Of a stretch of DNA of 64,000 nt, positions 52,395 to 62,839 are shown in pieces (within the stretch, counting starts at the first letter, position 1; each line of letters opens with the position of its first letter). The notes below the pieces were generated by a model. It had not been told where the DNA came from, did no database searches, and worked only from the letters and a program-made list of their open reading frames with translations. The translations under genes and the position numbers were made by a program. Location: contig CM053156.1 of the NCBI GenBank assembly GCA_028571685.1, positions 84,261,049 through 84,325,048 of the forward strand. The letters are read 5' to 3'. The stretch is from Heterohyrax brucei. Its lineage: Eukaryota > Chordata > Mammalia > Hyracoidea > Procaviidae.

Positions 52395-53925
52395 AACAAA
52401 GTGGTAAAGAAATGCCGAAGAATTCTTTCTTTATAGTGTTGGCTCTTCACGTGAATCTCTGCTACCAGCCAGAACTCACACTGGCCCCACCCACAGAGAT
52501 GCCAATTAAAGTGACGAGGTCATTACATGCACATGATCATCAAGATGCATAAAGGTGACAGCAAACCAACACCAAATGCCCATTTACCCGAGTGTCTCAC
52601 TCAGGTAACACCCTTAAAGAGTCTACGCCTCTTGGGCAAACCACCTCCTTTAGAGAAATTACAGCCAGCTTTGAGCGTTGATGATTTCTCATCCTTTTAA
52701 CAGCCACTCTCAGAATAACGGAACATGCTCCCCATCATCTAATAAATCAGGCTAACATAGCACCATGGGGCCATTTTATGTAGCTGGGGAGTTCATCCCA
52801 GCTCAACCCCTTGACTGTGCTTGCGTACCACTGAGAAGTAATTTGTCCAATTTTACAAGAACCTTCACTCAAGCGAGGTCTCAGGTGAGACCTCTTCCAA
52901 TTTGCTGTTTGAGAGGAGTCAGCTCTGGGTGATCCACTCTGCTCACTGCCTGAGATCCAGATACATGTGGGATGCTTAGAAGTGTGATGAAGTCAGAGCC
53001 ATTTTCTAATCAGTCAGCTGTCCCTGACCTGGTAATATGGTGGAGTGGGACTTTGGAGGATTCTCCTCATAGACTTCATGAATGCTTTCTGGGAATAGGG
53101 AGGAAGCCAGAGTCTAGCAGTTGGTGATCAGTCGCCAGCTCACCGGTGTTAGTACAAAGGATTTTCCTCATTCTCTGCACTCACAGAGTTCTCCTGGGAG
53201 TGTCCAGGTAGACTCATTTAGCAAGGAGCCCTTTCTCCTCTGAGACTGCTGTAGTGAAAATTCATACTCCCACTGTAGTCAAAGGGCTGGACAAAATTGA
53301 GAAGATCTAACTTTCATGCATCTCAGCTTAGTCTGCTGCCTTTCCAGTTGATGTTTTACTGAACCAAGAGAAGCTTGGTTCAGTGAAAATTATGCCCCAA
53401 CACTGGCTCAACATCTAAAGATTGTGGCATAGCCTGATTGATCCCAGGGTCAGAAGACAAGCTCCTGGTCATTATTTTAATGCACGAACAATAGGGTCTA
53501 CTCAGTGGTGGAAGAGAAACAAAATAAAACTGTGTCATTATTTGTTTAAATATGTGTCTCCATTGTATTGGCTTCCAGTAAAAGAAGCACTGGATAAAAG
53601 GAAAATCAATAACTTCTTGGACCCATCAGAGAACTGAGTTTGCAGCAAGAACTGTCACCCCAAAATCTACAGAGGCTGGTAAATCCAGAGGGTTGCATCT
53701 GAGATCTGCTTATTTGGAATAGAAGCCACTGAAGTCAAAACTGGTAGGAATACTTAAATGTTAATTTTCATGAATTGATGGAATCTGAGTGTGGACTAAC
53801 AAGAGTGAGAAATTCCTAGGGACCACAATTGGGATAACCCAAAGTTTCAGGGACTACCTCCAGAAGCCCCACCAAGTTAATACAAAGATCCAAATAAGAG
53901 CCTCTGGCATCTTTGGTGAAGAAAA
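52395..53925. other. No gene or repeat recognised
   Basis: About 1.5 kb without a SINE. A 10-bp repeated word flanks 53,361-53,385 (aagagaagcttggttcag / gaaccaag inverted). Plus frames of 63-78 codons show no domain. Some of this may be old unclassified LTR. Confidence 0.4.
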
Positions 53926-53930
53926 GAAAA

Positions 53931-54067
53931 CTGTAAACCCATTGCCGCTGAGTCAATTCCAACTCACAGAAACCCTATAGGACAGAGTGGAACTGCCCCA
54001 TAGAGTTTCCATAGAGTAAACTGGCAAACTTTTGGTTAGCAGTCATAGCATTTAACCAGTATGCCAT
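53931..54067 (-). mobile_element. AfroSINE, short form
   Basis: 'ctgtaaacccattgccgctg', 'catagagtttccatagagta', head 'gttagcagtcatagcattta'. A short internal deletion at the junction. Confidence 0.9.
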
Positions 54068-54127
54068 GAGAGAAGTGTAGTGACTGTGAAATGTATTCAC
54101 ACCTTCTCCATAATAAAGGTCGACTTT

Positions 54128-54278
54128 CCTAGTGGCATAGTGGGTAAGTGCTACATCTGCGAACCAAAATGTTGGCAGTCCAAATCCACCAGGTGCTTCT
54201 TGGAAACTCTATAGAGCAGTTCTACCTGCCCTATAGGGTCACTGTGAGTTGAAGTCAACTCGAAAGCACTGAGTTCCG
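54128..54278 (+). mobile_element. AfroSINE, short form
   Basis: 'tcctagtggcatagtgggta', 'gtgcttcttggaaactctat', 'tgagttgaagtcaactcgaa'. The tail palindrome is visible. Confidence 0.92.
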
Positions 54279-54284
54279 TGGTAA

Positions 54285-55640
54285 AGACTTCACCAGACCT
54301 TATCCCAGCTGGGGAAAGACATTCTTCTAAACTTAGCCCCTCTAGATTTCCTGTCTCTCCTAAGTAAGGAAGGAGGTGAGACATAATCAACAGAAAGTCA
54401 GGTCTTCAAAGGTATAGATTTGGAACACTGTGGCCAGGAAAGGAATTAGAAAGATGGAAGAGAAAGAGCTATGTCAACAGAGAAACACTTGTGAAGGTTA
54501 CAGCCCATGGTCACAAGCTCACTAGAGCACTGCTCTTTCCACACACCTTACCACTGCATCAACAGGATTCTAATGATGGATTACAGTTTAAAGAGTAGCA
54601 ATACAGAGTCTGTCTGAGGAGTAATACTTAGGGAAGCACACACTCGAGGAGGCAGACAAAGATCACGGTCATAGTTCACTGCGTAGTGCCTGCAGTCTTA
54701 AAAACTTGCAAGTAGCTATCTAAGGAACAACAATTGGTCTCTGTTCACCTGGAGCAGCAGAGAAAGGAGAGTCAGGAATAGGAGGAAGAAGTGGAAAGTG
54801 TGGCTAATTGCCTCCATGAACAATTGCCTTCTTTGCCATGTGACCAGAAGAACTGGACAGTGCCCAGCTATAATTACTGAACATTTTGATCAAAGACTGT
54901 ATAGAAGAATCATGACCAAAAGGGGGAAAATGCTAAGTAGAATTTAAAATTCTCACGGACTCCAAACTTTCTGGAGACATGGAGGCCAGATGAACCCCTA
55001 TAACTATTGCCCTGAGATAATCTTTAAAACTGAAACCAAAAATATCCCCTGAAGTCTTCTTAAAATCAAAAACAGTTTAGCTTAACTACTAAAAAAAAAG
55101 TCTGCCTTGAGCATCATACTCTTTCAAGAACTATCCATATGGGATCAAACTGACAACAGCAACTCAGAAGATTAGATAGGAGCCCGAGGGGGCAGTGAGT
55201 TTATGATAGTGGGGAAGGAACAACTTAGAAAAGGAGAGTGAGAGCAGTGGCACAGCTTGAAGAATGTCACCAGTGTCACTGAACTGTACATGTATTAACT
55301 GTTGAACTGAGGTATGTTTTGCTGTATATACCAGTCTACTCTCAATAATAATATAAATAAGATTATAAATAAAGAAGGCAGACAAAAACAAGAATATTGG
55401 GGGAATGTTAAGCCTCTGGCATCTACAGCTAGACAAAAATATTGAACACAACCCAAATCCTAGCCAGATTACCATAAATCCTCACACTAAAGGATCATTT
55501 ACCTTGGTTTCAATTGCTTGAGAGAATATGTCCTGTTTTCAATACAGCATTACAAGACAAAGGGGCAAGAGAAACACATAGTAAAGAGTCAAATATGCCT
55601 CAGAACCAGACTCAGATATGACACAGACGCTGGAACTACG
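54285..55640. other. Mostly unique DNA
   Basis: 'gtgtcactgaactgtacatg' (55,270-55,290) within a segment similar to 40,745 and 49,930. A 103-codon minus frame (55,164-55,475) is AT-driven. No gene is supported. Confidence 0.4.
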
Positions 55641-55642
55641 AG

Positions 55643-55779
55643 AGTTAAGAGATCAGCTAGTCAGGAAATGGCCAACAGTCTGAATCCATCAGCTGCTGCT
55701 GGGAAACCCTACGGGGCAGTTCTACTCTGTCCTATAGGGTCACTGTGAGTCAGAATCAACTCACAGAAATGGGTTTGGC
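55643..55779 (+). mobile_element. AfroSINE, short form, left arm of inverted pair
   Basis: 'gaaatggccaacagtctgaa', 'gggaaaccctacggggcagt', 'gagtcagaatcaactcacag'. The head's first bases are replaced by 'taagagatcagctagtcagg'. Its tail is the insertion site of the next SINE. Confidence 0.92.
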
Positions 55780-55973
55780 ATTTTTTGGTTATCAAAACCA
55801 AACCAAACCCATTGCCGTCAAGTCAATTCTGACCCATAGCAACCCTACAGACAGAGTAGAACTGCCCCATAGAGTTTCCAAGGAATGCCTGGCAGATTTG
55901 AACTGCCTACCTTCTGGTTAGCAGACACAGTGTTTAACCACTACACCACCAGGGTTTCCAATTTTTTGGTTAT
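55780..55973 (-). mobile_element. AfroSINE, short form, inserted in a SINE tail
   Basis: Body 55,794-55,959 (aaaccaaaccaaacccattg ... caccaccagggtttcc). Flanked by perfect 13-bp copies of attttttggttat at 55,780-55,792 and 55,961-55,973. With the left neighbour it makes a tail-to-tail inverted pair. Confidence 0.96.
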
Positions 55974-55979
55974 AATAAT

Positions 55980-56765
55980 GCGTTAACAATCTGATGGAAA
56001 AATGAAGACAACATGTAAGAACAGATGGTTAATGTAAGCAGAGAGAAAAGTGCTAAGAAAAAATCAAAAGAAAATTCTAGAAATAAATATTTGCTACAGA
56101 AATGAAGAATGCCTTTGATGGGCTTTCAGTAGACTAGACACAGCTAAAGAAAAACTCGATGAGCTTGAAGATAGGTCAATAGACATTTCTCAAAGTGAAA
56201 TGCAAAGGAAAAAAAGAAGTGGAAAAGAATGGGCCATCTAAAAACTGAGAGCTTTTAGGCAATAAGCACTGCTGTTTGAAGCCTCTAAGGTTCATGGTCA
56301 TTTGTTATGCAACCACAGATGGCCAGTGCAGAAGCTAAGGCTCAGGGAGGTCATGATGGTTCTGTGTTGCATCTTCTCCCGAGGGACCCCCACATCCAGT
56401 CTCCACTTTTCTCTGTGCTATCTTTTGTCCCAGAAATGAGTTCTACAGACTGCATCAGCCAGGTCCCCTTGCCCTCTGGCTTCCAGTTGGATTTGGAGAA
56501 TGTTAGCCAATAGAAAGTCAGAGGTTAAGAGGCAGAAGTCAGTGTGTCTATCTGCTCATGTCCCACTGCTGGAAGTGGCCACATTCCTTTACCCAGGGAC
56601 ACAGCTCTTCATGGGTAGCTCCTTTCTTATAGACTCCCAGCATCTACTATCTTCTCTTACCCTTCCAACAAGAGGCACAAATGATTTCTTCCTCTTGCTG
56701 TCTCCAGGATGCCTCACCAACCCTTTGCTTGTTTCCTTAAAACTGCCCACAAATACAAACAAATC
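55980..56765. other. No gene or repeat recognised
   Basis: First half AT-rich. The plus frame 56,500-56,925 (141 codons) runs from unique DNA into the RTE fragment at 56,770 and is not a gene. Confidence 0.45.
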
Positions 56766-56769
56766 AGTC

Positions 56770-57560
56770 CCAGAAGAAACACTGCCAGAATGCAACTTAG
56801 AAGCAAGGATGGCAAGACTGCAACTCACTTATTATGGACCTGTCATCAGGAAAAACCAACTGCTAGAAAAGGACATTGCCTGTGTCATCTATTGCTGCTG
56901 TAACAGAAATACCAAAAGTGGATGACTTTAACGAGAGAAATTTGTTCTCTCATAGTCCAGTGGGAGACAAGTCCAAATTCAGGACATCAGCTTCATGGGG
57001 AGGCTTTGTCTCTCTGCTCTGGAGGAAGGTCCTTGTCATCAATCTTCCCTTGGTCGGGAAACATCTCTGTGCAGGAACTTCAGGTCCAAAGGATACTCTC
57101 AGCTTCCAGTATTGCTTTCTTGGTGGTATGAGGTCCCCATGTCTCTCTGCTTATTTCTCTTTTTTATAATCAAAAGAGATTGGCTTAAGACACAATCTAA
57201 TCATGTGTATCTCATTAATATAACTGCCAATAAGCCACCTTATTGTATCATGGTGATAGGATTTATAACACATATGGAAATCACATAAAATGGTGGAATA
57301 GCTCACAGTACCGGACTCATGGCCCAGCTAGGTGGACAGATATTTCTTGAGGAATGCAACTCAATCCCTGATGGTCATCACGTCTGGTAAAGTAAAAGGT
57401 TAACAAGAAGGCCTTCCACAAGGTGGCCTTACTGACGTAGGAGGCTCACACATACCAGCAATCACGTGGAGGGCACAGGCCCAGGAGAAGTTTTGTTCTG
57501 TCACCCAGTCACCACAAGTCAGAGCTGACTAGACAGCAATTAAAAACCACCAGCCCACAA
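56770..57560 (+). mobile_element. RTE LINE 3' end, split by an LTR
   Basis: Left piece 56,770-56,880 encodes EETLPECNLEARMARLQLTY and 'gctagaaaaggacattgcc'. The right piece from 57,378 ('cgtctggtaaagtaaaaggt', 'gttttgttctgtcacccagt') continues the same order to 'gactagacagcaattaaaaa'. The expected RTE 'gacatcatgcttggtaaag' is cut in its middle. Confidence 0.88.
56881..57377 (-). mobile_element. MaLR-like LTR inserted in RTE
   Basis: About 497 bp from 'tgtgtcatctattgctgctg' to 'caactcaatccctgatggtca', antisense to the copy at 17,452. Internal words are 'aaaagtggatgactttaacg', 'ggaaggtccttgtcatcaat' and 'cttggtggtatgaggtcccc'. It generates three spurious plus frames. Confidence 0.85.
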
Positions 57561-57599
57561 ATGTATAAACAATCCTTAATAAACTATCCTTATTCATTC

Positions 57600-57700
57600 T
57601 CTTTGAGTGCTCCACCTGATTCTGGCCAGAGACACAGTCCCTCAGGAGGTAAGTGGCAGAGCTAGACATCAAGTTACAAAACACTAAAATAGAGTCCACT
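57600..57700 (-). mobile_element. MIR fragment, weak
   Basis: 'caggaggtaagtggcagagc' followed by 'tagacatcaagttac' recalls the antisense MIR core. Low certainty. Confidence 0.4.
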
Positions 57701-57719
57701 AGACCTCCCTCTAGGTCCT

Positions 57720-57911
57720 GGAGAAGCTCTGGTTAAGTGCTCAGCTGCTAACCAAAAGGTGAGAAGTTTGAAGACACCAGCCGCCCCAGAGGGGAAAGAT
57801 GTGGCAATCTACTTTTGTAAAGATTGCATCCTTGGAAACTCTATGGGATGGTTCTACTCTGTCTTGTAGGGTTGTTATGAGTCTGAACACACTTGATGGC
57901 TGTGGGTTTCT
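57720..57911 (+). mobile_element. AfroSINE, long form
   Basis: 'gctctggttaagtgctcagc', 'ggggaaagatgtggcaatct', 'cttggaaactctatgggatg', 'tgagtctgaacacacttgat'. First of a head-to-tail pair with no spacer. Confidence 0.93.
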
Positions 57912-58112
57912 AGGTCCCTGGGTGTTGCAAACCAATTGCACTCAACTACTGAGCAAAAAGTTGGCATTTCAAACCCACCCAGTAGTGCCAGGGAAGGCCT
58001 GACCATCTGCTATGATAAAGATTACAGTGTAGAAACTTCTATGGGGCATGGTTCTCTGTAACCCACGAGGCTGCCACAAGTCTTACTGGCTCAGTGGCAA
58101 TGGATTTGTTTT
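57912..58112 (+). mobile_element. AfroSINE, variant
   Basis: 'ggtccctgggtgttgcaaac', 'agggaaggcctgaccatctg', 'aaacttctatggggcatggt', 'cttactggctcagtggcaat'. The 'gggcatggt' body marks the variant class. Confidence 0.88.
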
Positions 58113-58149
58113 TGTTCTAGGTGGCATGAGCACAAAGATGGAGATACAC

Positions 58150-58315
58150 CCTTCCGCCTCAGATGGACATCAGAGCCCAGTTCTGCCACTTATAATTTCT
58201 GAGGCTAGCGCTTTAATCTCTTTGAGCCTTACTTTTTTCATCAGAAAAATGGGAACAATCTCAGGTACTACACAAAAGTGTCACGAGAATTAAAATGCAG
58301 GAAGGATCCACTGAG
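58150..58315 (+). mobile_element. MIR
   Basis: 'cccagttctgccacttataa', 'ctctttgagccttacttttt', 'catcagaaaaatgggaacaa', 'gtcacgagaattaaaatgca'. Good sense match. Confidence 0.85.
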
Positions 58316-58319
58316 TGGG

Positions 58320-59800
58320 AGCTGCCATGGCTTCCTCAGAACAATAGCTTGTTTTATCGAACCAATGAGATTCCAACCAGATAGGTCGTTTTGTATTATC
58401 AGTAGCCTGGGGGGAGGGTCACAGTAATGATGAATACACTGGAGGATGCCAGGAGCATTTATGGTGATATCATCCGGCCCATTGTTTTATGCACCTTAAC
58501 CCTGCCGCACTGCTGTAGTGAACTTTCCTTACCAAAACTGTGGGCAGCTGTTCGATTCCAGAGAACTACCAGGCTGCTTCCATCACTGCTGCTGTTGTGT
58601 GCCTCAGTGGTATTCAGAGTCTTGTCACCCTGAATTTTCCCCTCCCGAGGTCACACATTGCCCGGACAGGTTTGTCCGTGTGCAGAGGCGAGCAGGAGGG
58701 AGAGAAGAAAACTGGAGTCTGCTCATCAGGACGTTACCCAAAACATGTTTGGACTTCAGATTACCATTCTTAGAAAGGGCAGCGCTGTGTGCCACGGTTA
58801 CAGCCATTCCAGCTCTGTTTTAACGAGTCCCTGAACGCTGACGGAGGCCCACTTAGGCCTGAGTAATTGGGTCATGGCAGTCTGCAGAGGACGTGGGGCA
58901 GACTGCAGGGTCGGACTCATTGGCAGAGAATTGGCTGGGGACCCAATTCAAAGTCACTGGAAGGTGACAGTGGCCTAGGAAGAGGAGGACCAGGAGCCGG
59001 AGGCCACCTGATGGATGACTGAAGCCACCCACACTCACTTTGCCTGGCGAACCCCACCCCTGCTGCAATTAGACTGCGTCCACATCCCTTCTCCTAGCTC
59101 AGCTATCACACTGTTCTCTCATTTACTCACTCGTTCTTATTTAAGTCAACTCTGTATCTTAATGAAACAAATTCATGTTTAATGGAAACTTTATATCATG
59201 ATCACAAACAGAAAACCAGCATCCCTCACCATCAGCAAAATACAGCGCTGAAAACAAGACACCCTGAACTCGAGCAAGCGCGGTGGTGAGGGCCCGGCCG
59301 CTGTCCTACTGCTGGAGCTGCAGCTTGCTGACTTCTCAATAAAAGACAGAGACTGGCAAGTGCTCAAGCACCAAAAGAGACTTTCTTTCCTTACAGTTAG
59401 AAACACTAAAAGAGAATCAAAAAGAGAACAACTGCCTGACTGTGTTATTCAATTTTATTTGGGGCTAACATCATCTAGTAAAGCAGCCATAATCATCTTG
59501 TTATGTAACCCAAGGTTACCCATCTGGGGACACAGCAAGTCCCCCCTGACTCTACACTACAACAGCCTGGGTCCACACAAAAGCAGCTTTCAGTCATGGT
59601 TTGTAGGCCAATGCATGTTATAGGAAACAGCTGTTGCCATTAATCTCACCACATACCTCCCCAAACCATCCAGCCTACTCTCAAGGGCCTGGGGCCATCC
59701 TTGGGGAAATGCCACGGTAGCGTGACTTCACATCCCATGAGTGAGGGGTGCATGGAAATCTTCACCTGGCTGTGAGGAACAGCTCCGTTCCAGGACAGAT
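58320..59800. other. Unique DNA, moderately GC-rich
   Basis: About 1.5 kb with no transposon recognised. Three overlapping 68-101-codon plus frames at 58,427-58,823 and a 71-codon minus frame at 58,853-59,068 lack domains and splice context. A CpG-containing run (gcaagcgcggtggtgagggc) is at 59,274-59,293. A promoter or exon here cannot be shown. Confidence 0.4.
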
Positions 59801-59803
59801 TCC

Positions 59804-60857
59804 TGACTTAGTCGTTTAGTGCTGCTTTAACAGAGATACTGCAAGTAGATGTCTTTAAAAAAGAGAAATTTTACTCTGTCACAGCCAAGAAGGCTGAAAG
59901 TCAAACTTCAGAGTGTCAGCTCCAGGGAAAGCCTTTCTCTGCCGGCACTTGTAGAAGATTCTTGTTGTCAGTGTTCTCTTGGACTAAGAGCATCATGGAT
60001 TGACTTGTGTCCCCCCAAAAATATGTGTAGTAATTTGGTTGGCCCTGTATTCTGTGACTGCCCTGTATTTTGTGATTTTTCTTATGCTGTAAATCCTCAT
60101 ACCTGCCTGGGGTAACATGTAGAATTCACGTTACAGAAGATTAGGGTGGAATTGTAGAACCCCTTCTAAAATCACCTCTCTGCTTCAGTGTAAAGTGATT
60201 TTCCCTGAAGTGTAGCTTGAACCACCTTTTATCTTTTGTCTTACAAGAGATGAAAGAAAAGAGGAAGCAACCAGAAAGCAGGGAACCTCACACCACCAAA
60301 GGAGCACTGGGAGAAGAGTGCATCCTTCGGACCTGAGGTTCCTGCACCCAGATACTCCCCAACCAAAGACTGATGCGACACAAGGACTTTCTTCCAGAGC
60401 TGACAGAGGGAAAGTCCATCCCTTGGGTGGGATATCCTGAACACAGACTTGTAGCCTACGGCACTGTGTAAGAATAAACTTTCCTTTGTTAAATCCATCT
60501 ACCTTGCGCTATTTACTAGAGCAGTACCAGATGGCTAAAACAAGGAGCTACTGAGGCACAGGGACCCCACATCCTTTCCAAAGGAAATATTCAGCTCCTG
60601 GCAATGCTTCTTGATGGTATGAGGCCCCCAATTCTGTTCGCTTCCCTTTCCTTTATATTCCAAGAAATTGCCTCAAAGTACAATAGAATCTTACGCACTG
60701 AGTCCTGCTCCACCAACACAACTGCCATCCATCCTCTCTCACTAACATCATAGAGGCAGGGTTTACAGCATATGGGAACATTCCACAATACCCAGAAAAC
60801 ATGGCCTAGCCAAATTGCTACACAGATTTTGAGGGGACCAGAATTCAATCCATGACA
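59804..60857 (-). mobile_element. MaLR-like LTR, antisense, split by a second LTR
   Basis: Left part 59,804-59,990 ('tgacttagtcgtttagtgct', 'ggctgaaagtcaaacttcag', 'tcttggactaagag'), right part 60,543-60,857 ('cttcttgatggtatgaggcc', 'acatggcctagccaaattgc', 'cagaattcaatccatgaca'). Together they make one antisense LTR of about 500 bp. Confidence 0.88.
59991..60542 (+). mobile_element. MaLR-like LTR nested in an LTR
   Basis: 552 bp from 'catcatggattgacttgtgt' to 'atggctaaaaca'. Words: 'cctgtattttgtgatttttc', 'gattagggtggaattgtaga', 'aagtgtagcttgaaccacct'. Flanked by aagag (59,986-59,990) and aggag (60,543-60,547), a 5-bp duplication as made by retroviral-type integrases. Confidence 0.9.
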
Positions 60858-60860
60858 AAA

Positions 60861-61022
60861 TCCTTGACAACCTCAATCTTTTCTCTATTTATCCTAATGT
60901 TGCTTATTGGTCCAGTTGTGAGAATTTTTATTTTCTTGATGTTAAGGTGTAATCCACACTGAAGGCTGTATAGCCTTTGAGCTTCATCAGTAAGTGTTTT
61001 AAGTCCTCTTCACTTTCAGCAA
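60861..61022 (-). mobile_element. RTE LINE fragment
   Basis: 'ccttgacaacctcaatcttt', 'gttgcttattggtccagttg', 'cttgatgttaaggtgtaatc', 'catcagtaagtgttttaagt' align with 39,190-39,345. About 160 bp of reverse-transcriptase region. Confidence 0.9.
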
Positions 61023-61069
61023 GGAAACCTAGAGCAGAAACTCAAAAAAGAAGCCTACTTCTGTTGGTT

Positions 61070-61203
61070 AGGAGCCCTAGTGGCTCCGTAGTTAAGAGAT
61101 TGCTACCCAAAAGGTCAGTAATTGGAATCCACCAGCCACTCCTTGGAAACCCTAGGGGGCAGTTCAACTCTGTCCTATAGGGTCGACACAAGAGCAACAG
61201 GAT
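61070..61203 (+). mobile_element. AfroSINE, short form, tail shortened
   Basis: 'ggagccctagtggctccgta', 'ccactccttggaaaccctag', 'tcctatagggtcgacacaag'. About 12 bp of the tail is deleted. Confidence 0.92.
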
Positions 61204-61204
61204 T

Positions 61205-61675
61205 TACTGGTAAACTCTTTGACAGGTGGTGGCTAGATTCCCATGTTACATTCAGAAAACTGAAGAAAATCCTAATTGCTCCCTATAGCACCGAGAATCC
61301 TGGCGAACATGTCTCCCCTGCCCCCACGACAGTCTCAACAAGGCTCTGATCAACTCAGCCAGAGAGACTCCTCATTTACACTGAGTTCTGCTGGACAGCT
61401 CTGTGTGTCAGAGAGGAGCACATCCACTGCTGACCTTTTCAAGCAAAGTTAATTGCTAGGGTTTTAAGGTTACAAAGCTGAAATTTTGCTATATGTTGAT
61501 CCGGGGGTGCAAATTGCCCTCCTAATCTCTAGTTTCCCTTTGAGGAGAAAGGAAGAATTTGCCTTGATGACACCCTTCTTCTCTGGAAGAAACATGAATA
61601 TTCAGAAACTTTCTGTCTCTGTGTCAACTTGGCTCGTTATAGCGTCATTTGTCACGTGGAGATTAGAACCTGACT
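61205..61675. other. No gene or repeat recognised
   Basis: Unique-looking DNA; a 71-codon plus frame (61,486-61,701) without domain. Confidence 0.45.
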
Positions 61676-61677
61676 AC

Positions 61678-61859
61678 CCACGGCTATGGAGTCAATTCTG
61701 ACTCATAGAACCATAGAATAGACTAGAACGGCCCCCACAGGGTTTCATCTTTATGGAAACCAACTGCCACATCTTTCTCCCAAGGATCAGTTGATAGATT
61801 GGAATCACTGGTATTTTGGTTAGCAGCTGAGCACTTAAACCCTGTGCCACCAGGGGCCC
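61678..61859 (-). mobile_element. AfroSINE, long form
   Basis: 'ggctatggagtcaattctga', 'gggtttcatctttatggaaa', 'ccaactgccacatctttctc', head end 'tgccaccaggggcccc'. A few bases are lost at 'gtttcatcttt'. Confidence 0.92.
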
Positions 61860-61885
61860 CAGAGCCTGACTACTCAGTCAGTCTG

Positions 61886-61985
61886 TTATTTATTCAAGAA
61901 CCATTTACTGAGTGCTCCCAAAGGGCCAGGCCACATGATGGGCACTGGAGATACAGCCGTAAGCAAAGCCTTGCAGACCAGTGGA
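61886..61985 (-). mobile_element. L2 end fragment
   Basis: 'tatttattcaagaaccattt', 'actgagtgctcccaaagggc', 'tgggcactggagatacagcc' match the antisense L2 terminus. Confidence 0.8.
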
Positions 61986-62079
61986 GAGCAGAGAGAGCAA
62001 TCAAGTTATTCCAGACGGAAATGTAAATCGGTCAGTGATTTGGTCAACATCATCCTTGTGTAAGACAGCCAAGCCAAGT

Positions 62080-62155
62080 GCCGTAGATAGTGTTTTTCCA
62101 TCATTTACAAATGGAGAAACAGAGGCTAAGACAGGTGAACTCGACAGCCAAAGCA
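62080..62155 (-). mobile_element. MIR core fragment
   Basis: 'tccatcatttacaaatggag', 'aaacagaggctaagacaggt'. Short antisense MIR core. Confidence 0.65.
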
Positions 62156-62159
62156 GCAC

Positions 62160-62755
62160 ACCCCAAATGATCTACAGACTACAAAAGAAGAGCACTTAGC
62201 ACACGAAGCTTGCTTTCTCAGAACAAAGACAATTCTCTTTTGATTTTGCTTTCAGTTGGTCTCAAGGCTATTCATTTTTGTGAAACAGTTTAACATTGTC
62301 TGCTCCACAGTTCATGCTGCCATCGTACTCCAGGCCTCCCTTCTGTGACTATTATTACTATACATCAGAGTGACTCAAAAGAACATTGGAACATTTGTAT
62401 GACAGAGAAATTTCCTTACTTTCCACAATGGTAAGGAAAGAAATTCAAAATTTCCAGAATATCTGCCATCCTGACACTACAAATAAATGTCAGTGGAAAC
62501 ACAAATCATTATAAGATCTATAAATACAAAAGCAAGCTCTACAACAATGTCAGTTGCATCATATAACAACCCTTGTCAAAAACACAGCTGCCAGATAGAG
62601 CTAGGAGAAGTTCAAACAATCTCCTAGCTCCCCATCCCCTCAATTAAATGCAGGAAATCACTCTACCTGTACTTTAAAAAAGAAAAATCATGTATTAGAA
62701 AGTCATCATATTTTGAAGTTGAAGAGGATCTTGGATGTCCTGCAGTCTAACCCAG
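62160..62755. other. No gene or repeat recognised
   Basis: AT-rich unique-looking DNA between the MIR and the terminal L1. No long frame. Confidence 0.45.
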
Positions 62756-62839
62756 GCCCAAAGGGGTACAATGGCTTTCATATCCTTGAGTGGACTCTAC
62801 TGGTGATAGCAGCAGAAAGTTGATTCAAAATGGTATTAC

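Noticed and set aside
56500..57288. Overlapping 141-, 97- and 97-codon plus frames
   Set aside because: They cover an RTE fragment and an antisense LTR, both found elsewhere in the window.
58427..58823. Cluster of plus frames in GC-richer DNA as a possible exon
   Set aside because: Three frames overlap one another with no conserved motif, and I saw no convincing paired splice sites.
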